Origin: a bacterium HR39
Lineage (GTDB): Bacteria > Pseudomonadota > Alphaproteobacteria > Geminicoccales > Geminicoccaceae
Direction: 5' to 3'
DNA length: 10,102 nucleotides
Assembly (NCBI GenBank): GCA_002898955.1
Contig: BEIP01000015.1
Span: 1-10,102 of the forward strand
Under the pieces are notes generated by a model. That model ran no database searches. It saw nothing but the letters and a program-made list of their open reading frames with translations, and was not told the origin of the DNA. A program made the position numbers and the translations under genes. Below are positions 1 to 5,979 of this stretch, piece after piece; position 1 is the stretch's first letter, and every line of letters begins with the position of its first letter.

Positions 1-144
1 GGCCATCCGCTCGGCATGAGCGGCGCGCGGCTCGTGGGCACGCTGGTGCGCCAGCTCGAGCGGACCGGCGGCCGGCTCGGCCTCGCCACCCTGTGCGTGG
101 GCGTGGGGCAGGGGCTGGCCATGGCCGTCGAGCGGGTGGACTGA
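1..144 (+). CDS. pcaF: Beta-ketoadipyl-CoA thiolase, 3' end only
   Basis: The window opens inside a thiolase gene; only the last 47 codons are present, ending in TGA at 142-144. The visible residues begin with the [12 protein letters not shown] motif, whose His is the conserved catalytic His near the thiolase C-terminus. They continue to a LCVGVGQG motif, whose Cys (codon at 94-96) is the second active-site Cys that deprotonates CoA or substrate. GMSGARL together with CVGVGQG is close to what I recall of PcaF, and the following pcaB and pcaC genes support beta-ketoadipyl-CoA thiolase, the last step giving succinyl-CoA and acetyl-CoA. A general acetyl-CoA acetyltransferase (degradative thiolase) would share these motifs, so the assignment leans on context. 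The stop is 7 nt from the first possible pcaB start, so the two are very likely cotranscribed. Confidence 0.88.
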   Translation, partial: GHPLGMSGARLVGTLVRQLERTGGRLGLATLCVGVGQGLAMAVERVD

Positions 145-151
145 GCGGGCG

Positions 152-1543
152 GTGCGGCCCGTGCGGGCGCTGTTCGATCCGGTCTTCGACGCCGCCGGTC
201 TCGCCCGCTTCTTCTCCGACGCGGCGCTGCTCGCCGCCATGCTCGCCTTCGAGCGCGAGCTCGCCGAGGCCGAGGCCGCCCTCGGCTTGATCCCGCCCGA
301 GGCCGTGCCGGCGATCCGCGAGGCCTGCAGGCCGGAACCGTTCGATCCGCGAGAGATCGGCCGCGCCGCCCGCGAGGGCGCCAATCCCGCCATCCCGCTG
401 GTCTCGGCCCTGCGCGCCCGGGTGCGCGGGCGCGATCCCGCCGCCGCCCGCTTCGTCCACTTCGGCGCCACCAGTCAGGACGTGATCGACACGGCGCTGG
501 TGCTGTGCGCCCGTGACGCCCTCGATGCGATCCTCGGCGAACTCGACGGGCTGGTGGCGGCGCTCGCCGAGCGCGCGGCGGAGCACCGCGAGACGGTGCG
601 CGCCGCCCGCACCCTGCTCCAGCAGGCGCTGCCCACCACGCTGGGCTACGAGCTGGCGCTGGTGCTGGACGGTCTTCTGCGCCTGCGCGAGGAGCTGCGG
701 CGTGCGCGGGCGGAAGCCTTCGCCGTGCAGCTCGGCGGGGCGGCCGGCACCTTCTCGCTGCTCGGCCACAAGGGGCCGGAGGTGGCCCGCCTGCTCGCCC
801 GCCGCCTCGACCTCGCCGCCCCCGACGTCCCCTGGCACACGGTGCGCGATCGCCTGCAGCGGCCCTGCGCGCTCCTCGTCGAGGCGGCGGGGATCGCCGC
901 CAAGTGGCTGTCGGACGTGGCGCTCTCCGCCCAGAGCGAGGTCGGCGAGCTGGCCGAGCCCGCCGCCACCGGCCGCGGCGGCTCCTCCACCCTGCCCCAC
1001 AAGCGCAATCCCGTGGCCTGCGTGCGCGCCCGCGCGGCGTTTTCGCGCCTGCCCGGCCTGCTCGCCACCCTGCACGCGAGCTCCCTCCAGGAGTTCGAGC
1101 GCGCGGCCGGGGCCTGGCACGCCGAATGGCACGCGCTGGCCGATCTCTTCGTGCTCGCCGGCGCCGTGCTGGCCGAGGCCCGCACCGTGGCGGGGGGGCT
1201 GGTGGTGGACCGGGAGCGCATGCGCGAAAACCTCGAGCGCGGCCACGGGCTCGTCTACGCCGAGGCCCTGCGTGCCGCCCTCGAGCCGGCGCTGGGGGCG
1301 CGGGCGCCGCGGCTCGTGGAGGAGCTCTCGCGCGAGGCCGCCCGCCGCGGGGTGCACCTGCGCGAGCTCGCCCGCACCCATCCCGAGGTGCGCGGAGCGC
1401 TGCCGCCCGCAACGCTGGAGCGGGTGTTCGACCCGCTGGCCCAGCTCCGGGCCGCCTTGGCGCTCACCGACACGGTTGTGGCGCGGGCACGGCGGACGCT
1501 CGGGACGAACGCGGCAGGGGAGAAGAGGAATGGACGAGCGTGA
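152..1543 (+). CDS. pcaB: 3-carboxy-cis,cis-muconate cycloisomerase
   Basis: PcaB cyclises 3-carboxy-cis,cis-muconate to gamma-carboxymuconolactone in the cytoplasm. The 463-residue product belongs to the fumarase/aspartase/argininosuccinate lyase superfamily. It has the GATSQDVIDTA motif at residues 105-115 and the superfamily signature GSSTLPHKRNP at 277-287, whose flexible loop carries the catalytic Ser. The length fits the longer PcaB forms; some alphaproteobacterial forms are nearer 350 residues. The start is uncertain: GTG 152 has a GGTGGA stretch 11 nt upstream, while GTG 161 (in frame, three codons later) has GGGCGG 8 nt upstream and matches the short N-termini of homologues as well. 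Adenylosuccinate lyase is related, but the pca context and the N-terminal LFDPVF segment favour PcaB. The 3' end overlaps pcaC by 14 nt, suggesting translational coupling. pcaD, often beside pcaB, is not between pcaB and pcaC. Confidence 0.93.
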   Translation: MRPVRALFDPVFDAAGLARFFSDAALLAAMLAFERELAEAEAALGLIPPEAVPAIREACRPEPFDPREIGRAAREGANPAIPLVSALRARVRGRDPAAARFVHFGATSQDVIDTALVLCARDALDAILGELDGLVAALAERAAEHRETVRAARTLLQQALPTTLGYELALVLDGLLRLREELRRARAEAFAVQLGGAAGTFSLLGHKGPEVARLLARRLDLAAPDVPWHTVRDRLQRPCALLVEAAGIAAKWLSDVALSAQSEVGELAEPAATGRGGSSTLPHKRNPVACVRARAAFSRLPGLLATLHASSLQEFERAAGAWHAEWHALADLFVLAGAVLAEARTVAGGLVVDRERMRENLERGHGLVYAEALRAALEPALGARAPRLVEELSREAARRGVHLRELARTHPEVRGALPPATLERVFDPLAQLRAALALTDTVVARARRTLGTNAAGEKRNGRA

Positions 1544-1919
1544 GCGGTACGAGCGCGGGCTCGCGGTGCGCCGCGAGGTCCTCGGGGAGGAACACGTGGC
1601 GCGGGCGCTGGGGCGGGCGGGGCCGCTCGATGCCGAATTCCAGGACCTGATCACCCGCTACGCCTGGGGCGAGATCTGGACGCGGCCGGGGCTCGGGCGG
1701 CGCGAGCGCAGCCTCGTCACCATCTCGATGCTGATGGCCCTGCGCCACTGGAACGAGTTCGTGCTGCACCTGAAGGCGGCGCGGCGCAACGGCGTGACGC
1801 TCGAAGAGATCCGCGAGGTGCTGATGCAGGGCGCCATCTACTGCGGCGTGCCCACCGCCAATCACGCCTTCGCCTTGGCCCGCGAGACCTTCGGCGAAGA
1901 GCTCTCCGGCGGCGCCTGA
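1530..1919 (+). CDS. pcaC: 4-carboxymuconolactone decarboxylase
   Basis: PcaC decarboxylates gamma-carboxymuconolactone to beta-ketoadipate enol-lactone. The 129-residue product has the usual length of stand-alone PcaC. It shows the carboxymuconolactone decarboxylase (CMD) family pattern: an ITRYAWGEIWTRPGL segment, RERSLVTISMLMAL, then the helix with HLKAARRNGVT, followed by EIREVLMQGAIYCGVPTAN. There is no fusion to PcaD, which occurs in some actinobacteria. ATG 1530 is preceded by a GGGGAGAAGAGGA Shine-Dalgarno stretch ending directly upstream, and the start lies inside the last codons of pcaB (14-nt overlap in another frame), so the two are coupled. The last 58 nt are antisense to the 3' end of the convergent AraC-type regulator gene. 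Confidence 0.95.
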   Translation: MDERERYERGLAVRREVLGEEHVARALGRAGPLDAEFQDLITRYAWGEIWTRPGLGRRERSLVTISMLMALRHWNEFVLHLKAARRNGVTLEEIREVLMQGAIYCGVPTANHAFALARETFGEELSGGA

Positions 1920-2794
1920 GCCCCGCCGCGCAGTCCCGCGCGCACCTTCGCCCGCCAGGCCCCCGGCGGTTCTCCCGCCCTGCGGCGGAAGAAGCGGCTG
2001 AAGGAGGAGGGGTCGGGAAAGCCCAGGCAGAAGGCGATCTCGCCCACGTCCATGGCCGAGTGGGCGAGCCAGCGGCGTGCTTCGAGCAGGAGCCGCTCCT
2101 CCAGCACCTCGTGGGCACGTCTCCCCAGAACGCGCCGGCACACCCGGTTGAGCTGGGTGGGCGTGATGCCGAGCCGTCCGGCGTAGAAGGACAGGCGCCG
2201 CTCCTCGCGGAAGTGGCGGTCCACCAGCTCCAGGAAGCGGCCGACGTGGCGGACGGCGCGATCCGCGACCACCGGTGCCGGCGCCGGCGCGATGCGGGCG
2301 AGCCCGGCCAGCACCAGAAGCGCCAGCCCGCGCAGCGCCAGCGTGCGCCCCGGGCGGCTCTTTCGGAACTCGTCGTGCAGCCGCGCGAGGGCGTCGTGCA
2401 GGGGCCCGGCGGCTTCGGCGGCGAGCCGGTCGACCACCAGAGGGCGCGCCAGCAGGCCCGGATCCTCGCCGGCTCCGGCCAGCCACTCCCGCGCGAGGGA
2501 GACCGGCAGGGTGAGCACGAAGCCGTCGGCCGCAGCATGGAAGGCGTAGCCGTGGACCACGAGCGGCGGCATGGCCACCAGCGCCGGCGCCCGCAGGTTC
2601 CGCTCCTGCCCGTCCACGGTGAGCACGGCCTCGCCGCGGGAGAGCAGCAGCACCTGCCACAGGTCGCGGTGGCGGTGGGGACGCACGATGCCGCCCCACA
2701 GGCCGGCACTCTGGGGGATGGTCTCGATGTGCAGCGCCTCCGCCGGAAGCTGGCCCTCGGGGCGCGCGTAGAGCTCGAAGACCGGGATGCTCAC
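1862..2794 (-). CDS. AraC-family transcriptional regulator, PobR/HpaA-like
   Basis: This is a 310-residue AraC/XylS-type regulator with an N-terminal cupin-like sensor domain. That domain includes PHRHRDLWQVLLL near residues 39-51, a typical metal- or ligand-binding strand pair. The C-terminal domain has two helix-turn-helix motifs; the second spans about residues 249-281 (DVGEIAFCLGF then SFSRFFRR), a classic AraC signature. A tail of about 29 residues follows. It is divergent from pobA, where AraC-type activators responding to 4-hydroxybenzoate are known in several proteobacteria, so control of pobA-pcaHG is inferred. GTG 2794 is chosen because AAAGGGA lies 5 nt upstream and a TTGACA box sits further upstream. 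In-frame ATGs at 2830 and 2890 would give 322 or 342 residues but lack a clear ribosome site. The effector is not shown by sequence. Confidence 0.85.
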   Translation of the reverse strand: MSIPVFELYARPEGQLPAEALHIETIPQSAGLWGGIVRPHRHRDLWQVLLLSRGEAVLTVDGQERNLRAPALVAMPPLVVHGYAFHAAADGFVLTLPVSLAREWLAGAGEDPGLLARPLVVDRLAAEAAGPLHDALARLHDEFRKSRPGRTLALRGLALLVLAGLARIAPAPAPVVADRAVRHVGRFLELVDRHFREERRLSFYAGRLGITPTQLNRVCRRVLGRRAHEVLEERLLLEARRWLAHSAMDVGEIAFCLGFPDPSSFSRFFRRRAGEPPGAWRAKVRAGLRGGAQAPPESSSPKVSRAKAKA

Positions 2795-2816
2795 GGCCGT
2801 CCCTTTCGTCGGAGGG

Positions 2817-2845
2817 ATGGCAGACGGCATGTTCGAATCTGTCAA
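2817..2845 (-). promoter_or_regulatory. Candidate sigma70-type promoter of the AraC-type regulator gene
   Basis: On the minus strand a perfect TTGACA -35 box (2845 to 2840) is followed after 17 nt by TGCCAT (2822 to 2817), a weak -10 with three of six consensus bases. Transcription would start near 2810 and leave a leader of about 16 nt with an AAAGGGA ribosome site before GTG 2794. This supports GTG 2794 over the upstream ATGs, because an ATG at 2830 would lie inside the promoter. Direct repeat copy 1 (2823-2843) covers the spacer and part of the -35 box, which would suit autorepression. This is inference from motif spacing only. Confidence 0.45.
2823..2843 (+). repeat. Direct repeat copy 1, candidate regulator operator
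   Basis: The 21-base element starts GACGGCA, has a TTCG core at 2832-2835 and ends GTC. It matches a second element at 2883-2903 at 15 of 21 positions in the same orientation. It contains the palindrome TTCGAA (2832-2837). It lies over the spacer and the -35 of the candidate regulator promoter. AraC-family proteins bind paired direct repeats, so this is a candidate operator used for autoregulation. The role is inferred. Confidence 0.45.
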
Positions 2846-2882
2846 GCTTTGGCCTGCATCGGCACTGGCGCGGCCCGCACCG

Positions 2883-2903
2883 GACGGCACATTCGGAAGC
2901 GTC
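2883..2903 (+). repeat. Direct repeat copy 2, candidate regulator operator upstream of pobA
   Basis: This second copy (GACGGCA, two bases, TTCG, then GTC at the end) lies exactly 60 bp from copy 1 in the same orientation. It ends 61 bp before the pobA GTG, a suitable position for an activator site beside a pobA promoter. No clear pobA -35/-10 pair is visible in 2904-2964, which fits a promoter that depends on an activator. The same 7-base core with variable flanks could arise by chance in GC-rich DNA, so confidence is moderate. Confidence 0.45.
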
Positions 2904-2964
2904 GGGGCGGCACGCGCCGTCGCACCGGCCAGCGAGAACGAGACGACGTCCGGGAGGTCGGGCC

Positions 2965-4149
2965 GTGGATACCCAGGTGGCCATCATCGGAGCCGGGCCG
3001 GCGGGTCTGCTGCTGTCCCACCTGCTGCACCGGCGCGGCATCGAATCGGTGATCCTGAGGCGCCACACCCGCGCCTACGTGGAAGCGCGGGTGCGCGCCG
3101 GCGTGATGGAACACGAGGTGGCGGAGCTGCTGGTACGCACCGGCGTGGGCGAGCGCATGCTGCGCGAGGGCCTGCGCCATCGCGGCATCAAGCTCCGCTT
3201 CGCCGGCCGCACGGTGCACGTGGACTTCCAGGATCTCGTCGGCCGCGGCGTCGTGGTCTACGGCCAGCAGGAGGTGGTGAAGGACCTGATCGCGGCGCGG
3301 CTCGCGGCCGGCGGCACCATCCTGTTCGAGGCGGAGGCGCTGCGCATCGAGGACGTCACCGGCGAACGGCCCACCGTGGTCTTCCGCCACAACGGGCGCG
3401 AGGAGCGGCTGCGCGCCGCGGTGGTGGCGGGATGCGACGGCTTCCACGGCATCTCGAGGAAGAGCATGCCGGAGGGCGCCGTCACCACCTACGAGCGGCG
3501 CTATCCCTACGCCTGGCTCGGCATCCTCGCCCGCTCGCGGCCGGTGCACGAGGAGCTGATCTACGTGCACAGCGAGCACGGCTTCGCCCTGTTCTCCATG
3601 CGCTCGCCCACCCTCTCGCGCCTCTACATCCAGGTCCCGCCCGACACCGATCTCGCCGACTGGCCGGACGAGCGGGTGTGGGACGAGCTGGAGCGGCGGC
3701 TGGACGACCCGTCCCTCGGGCTGGAGCGGGGCGAGGTGCTGCAGAAGGACCTCACGGTGATGCGCAGCTTCGTCACCGAGCCCATGCGCGTGGGGCGCCT
3801 CTTCCTCGCCGGTGATGCCGCCCACATCGTCCCGCCCACCGGCGCCAAGGGCATGAACCTGGCGGTGGCCGACGTGACGCATCTCGCGCGGGCGCTGTTC
3901 GCCTTCTTCGAGCGCGGCGACGAGCGCGGCTTCGAGACCTACAGCGACCTCTGCCTCGACCGCATCTGGAAGGTCCAGCACTTCTCCTGGTGGATGACCA
4001 CCATGCTCCACCGGGACGAGGACGCCCTGCCCTTCGACCACAGGCGGCAGCTCGGCGAGCTGCGCTCGGTGACGGAATCGCGCGGCGCGCTCACCTGGCT
4101 CGCCGAGAACTACACGGGGCTGCCGCTGAACGTGGACGAGCTGGTCTGA
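2965..4149 (+). CDS. pobA: 4-hydroxybenzoate 3-monooxygenase
   Basis: PobA is a single-component FAD monooxygenase that converts 4-hydroxybenzoate to protocatechuate using O2 and NAD(P)H. The 394-residue length equals the Pseudomonas enzyme. Visible motifs are the dinucleotide-binding GAGPAG (9-14), the AGCDGFHGISR segment (155-165, DG motif) and GDAAHIVPPTGAKGMN (283-298). Counterparts of the substrate pocket are present: Tyr200, Ser211, Arg213, Tyr221, Pro291 and Tyr383. Residues aligned with the NADPH-specificity helix are Arg33, His34, Tyr38, Arg42 and Arg44, compatible with NADPH use. The odd feature is Arg32, where homologues have the Glu that binds the FAD ribose; residues 1-44 align with the Pseudomonas enzyme (recalled) without gaps. 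The start is GTG 2965, with GGAGG 7 nt upstream. It leads a pobA-pcaH-pcaG operon, 27 nt before pcaH. Confidence 0.96.
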   Translation: MDTQVAIIGAGPAGLLLSHLLHRRGIESVILRRHTRAYVEARVRAGVMEHEVAELLVRTGVGERMLREGLRHRGIKLRFAGRTVHVDFQDLVGRGVVVYGQQEVVKDLIAARLAAGGTILFEAEALRIEDVTGERPTVVFRHNGREERLRAAVVAGCDGFHGISRKSMPEGAVTTYERRYPYAWLGILARSRPVHEELIYVHSEHGFALFSMRSPTLSRLYIQVPPDTDLADWPDERVWDELERRLDDPSLGLERGEVLQKDLTVMRSFVTEPMRVGRLFLAGDAAHIVPPTGAKGMNLAVADVTHLARALFAFFERGDERGFETYSDLCLDRIWKVQHFSWWMTTMLHRDEDALPFDHRRQLGELRSVTESRGALTWLAENYTGLPLNVDELV

Positions 4150-4176
4150 GCAGCCGCAACCGGGGAGGAGAGCCAC

Positions 4177-4890
4177 ATGCGGCGCAACATCACGTACAAG
4201 CCGCGGGACTGGTCGTCCCATCCGCCGATGATCCATCCGGACTACAAGTCCACCCGGACGCGCGGACCGACGAAGCCGCTGATCCCGATCCCGCAGACGC
4301 TCACGGACCTGACGGTCCCGGTCTACGGACACGAGGCCATCGGCGAACTCGACAACGACCTCACCCGCAATGCGGCGAAGAACGGCGAGCCCATCGGCGA
4401 GCGGATCGTGGTGGCCGGCCGGGTGCTGGACGAGGACGGCCGTCCGGTCCGCAACACGCTGATCGAGATCTGGCAGGCCAACGCCGCCGGCCGCTACATC
4501 CACCGGCGCGACCAGCACCACGCGCCGCTCGATCCCAACTTCCACGGCGCCGGCCGCTGCCTCACCGACGACGACGGCTGGTACCGCTTCGTCACCATCC
4601 GGCCCGGGCCCTATCCGTGGCAGAACCACCACAACGCCTGGCGGCCCTCGCACATCCACTTCTCGCTGTTCGGCCCGTCCTTCGTCACACGGCTGATCAC
4701 CCAGATGTACTTCCCGGGCGATCCGCTGCTGGCCTACGACCCGATCTTCCAGTCGGTCCCAGGACACGCCCGCGACCGGCTGATCTCGAAGTTCGACCTC
4801 GACCTCACCGTACCCGAGTGGGCCACCGGCTACCGCTTCGACATCGTGCTGCGCGGTCCGAAGGAGACGCCGATGGAGGCCGGAAAATGA
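4177..4890 (+). CDS. pcaH: Protocatechuate 3,4-dioxygenase beta subunit
   Basis: PcaH is the iron-bearing subunit of the intradiol dioxygenase that opens protocatechuate to 3-carboxy-cis,cis-muconate. The 237-residue protein has all four non-heme Fe(III) ligands of the family: Tyr107 in AAGRY, Tyr146 in PGPYPW, and His159 and His161 in RPSHIHF. These correspond to Tyr408, Tyr447, His460 and His462 of the Pseudomonas putida beta chain. The N-terminal PPMIHPDYKSTRTRGPTKPL segment and the IEIWQANAAGRY strand are also typical. Start ATG 4177 has a strong GGGGAGGAG site at 4162-4170. The gene's stop overlaps the pcaG start as ATGA, the usual coupling for equimolar alpha-beta subunits. No signal peptide is present, so it acts in the cytoplasm. 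Confidence 0.97.
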   Translation: MRRNITYKPRDWSSHPPMIHPDYKSTRTRGPTKPLIPIPQTLTDLTVPVYGHEAIGELDNDLTRNAAKNGEPIGERIVVAGRVLDEDGRPVRNTLIEIWQANAAGRYIHRRDQHHAPLDPNFHGAGRCLTDDDGWYRFVTIRPGPYPWQNHHNAWRPSHIHFSLFGPSFVTRLITQMYFPGDPLLAYDPIFQSVPGHARDRLISKFDLDLTVPEWATGYRFDIVLRGPKETPMEAGK

Positions 4891-5474
4891 GCATGTGGAA
4901 GCAGACCCCCTCCCAGACGGTCGGCCCCTACTTCGCCTATGCGCTCACGCCGGAGTCCTACGGCTTTCGGGGCATCGCCACCAACCGGCTGGTCGAGCCG
5001 GACACCCCCGGCGAGCACATCGTGATCGAGGGACGCGTCTTCGACGGCAACGGCGATCCGGTGGAGGACGCGCTGCTCGAGATCTGGCAGGCGGATTCGC
5101 AGGGGCGCTATGCGGACGCGCCGGGCGGGGGCAGCGCCGACTTCCTCGGCTTCGGCCGCTGCGGCACCGACCCGCAGGGCCGCTTCCGCTTCGAGACGGT
5201 GAAGCCCGGGCGGGTGCCCGGGCCCGACGCGCGCCTCATGGCACCGCACATCGCCGTGTGCCTGACCGCCCGCGGGCTGCTCAACCACCTCTTCACCCGC
5301 ATCTACTTCGACGACGAGGAGGAGGCCAACGCCGAGGATCCCGTCCTCGAGCTCGTGCCGGAAGAGCGGCGCGGGACGCTGGTTGCGCGGCGCGAGGTGC
5401 GCAACGGCGCGGTGGTCTACCGCTTCGACATCCATCTGCAGGGCGAGCGCGAGACGGTCTTCTTCGACGTCTGA
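4887..5474 (+). CDS. pcaG: Protocatechuate 3,4-dioxygenase alpha subunit
   Basis: PcaG is the alpha chain that pairs with PcaH in the (alpha-beta-Fe) oligomer; it has no iron but contributes to the active-site wall. The 195-residue product shows the alpha-chain N-terminus TPSQTVGPY (7-15), the shared IEGRVFDGNGDPVEDALLEIWQAD fold segment (split here by description), APHIAVCLTARGLLNHLFTR with Arg138, and the C-terminal QGERETVFFDV typical of PcaG. As expected for alpha subunits, the full Tyr/Tyr/His/His iron set is absent. Start ATG 4887 overlaps the pcaH stop (ATGA) and has GGAGG at 4875-4879, 7 nt upstream; a second in-frame ATG at 4893 is less well placed. It is the last gene of pobA-pcaHG, followed by a hairpin shared with the convergent Usp gene. 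Confidence 0.96.
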   Translation: MSMWKQTPSQTVGPYFAYALTPESYGFRGIATNRLVEPDTPGEHIVIEGRVFDGNGDPVEDALLEIWQADSQGRYADAPGGGSADFLGFGRCGTDPQGRFRFETVKPGRVPGPDARLMAPHIAVCLTARGLLNHLFTRIYFDDEEEANAEDPVLELVPEERRGTLVARREVRNGAVVYRFDIHLQGERETVFFDV

Positions 5475-5507
5475 GCCCGACCGTTCCCTTGCGGGCGGAG
5501 CCGTGCG

Positions 5508-5531
5508 GAAGGCGGCCTTCAGGCCGCCTTC
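5508..5531. terminator. Convergent hairpin between pcaG and the Usp gene
   Basis: GAAGGCGGCC (5508-5517), the 4-nt loop TTCA and GGCCGCCTTC (5522-5531) form a perfect 10-bp GC-rich stem between two convergent genes, suitable as a bidirectional terminator. No run of T follows on either strand, as is common in high-GC genomes. The right arm lies inside the last Usp codons, and the Usp stop (minus-strand TGA, 5519-5521) is in the loop and arm. Confidence 0.6.
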
Positions 5532-5959
5532 TCGCTGCGCACGATCATCACCGAGCTCCTGGCCCGCTGGGCCACACGAGTGGCGTTGGCCCCGAGCACA
5601 TAGTCCCTGAGGCCGGGTACGTGGCTCCCCATGACGACGAGATCGCAGCGCCGCTCCTCCGCGACCCGCAGGATCTCGCGCCACACCGTCCCCTCGCCGA
5701 CGATCAGGTCGAAGCGCACGTCGTCCGGCAGGCGGGTCTTCGCCACCGTCTCGAGGCCCATCCTCGCCTCGCGCCTGCGCTTCTCCTCGTAGTCGGGCGG
5801 GAAGTACTGGGCCACCGAAGGCAGGCCGAATTCGGGCAGCACGGTGAGCAGGTGGAGTTTGGCGTCGAAGGTGCGGGCGAGGATCACCGCGGCGTCGAGC
5901 GCCCGGCTCCAGATCTTCGGATCCTCCAGATCGAGCGGCACGAGGATGTCGTGGAACAC
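5519..5959 (-). CDS. Universal stress protein (UspF/TeaD-like)
   Basis: This is a 146-residue single-domain Usp protein, starting MFHDILVPLDLEDPK and ending SSVMIVRS, typical of the UspA superfamily alpha/beta fold. The C-terminal nucleotide-loop region reads MGSHVPGLRDYVLGANATRV around residues 110-129. The canonical G-x2-G-x9-G-S/T pattern is altered: the second Gly is Val and the Ser/Thr is Ala. The SHxPxxxxYxLGxNA form resembles what I recall of the UspF/UspG branch. Start GTG 5959 is chosen because GGGGAGA lies 6 nt upstream and the protein then begins at the family's usual first strand; the frame stays open further upstream, but only over the antisense of the next gene. It lies 20 nt downstream of a TRAP-permease C-terminus. 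Usp genes such as teaD sit beside TRAP transporter genes and can modulate uptake. Its own role here is inferred. Confidence 0.88.
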   Translation of the reverse strand: MFHDILVPLDLEDPKIWSRALDAAVILARTFDAKLHLLTVLPEFGLPSVAQYFPPDYEEKRRREARMGLETVAKTRLPDDVRFDLIVGEGTVWREILRVAEERRCDLVVMGSHVPGLRDYVLGANATRVAQRARSSVMIVRSEKAA

Positions 5960-5979
5960 GATCCGTCTCCCCGATCGGG

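Noticed and set aside
904..1650. Other plus-strand frames across pcaB and pcaC
   Set aside because: They are rich in Arg, Ala, Gly and Pro, the mark of shifted frames in GC-rich genes, and the pcaB frame carries the superfamily signature.
2842..4767. A 641-codon minus-strand open frame antisense to pobA and pcaH
   Set aside because: Its composition (His, Val, Arg, Ala, Gly rich) is what the antisense of GC-rich codons gives; no domain or start signal is seen, and the plus-strand genes have full catalytic motifs.
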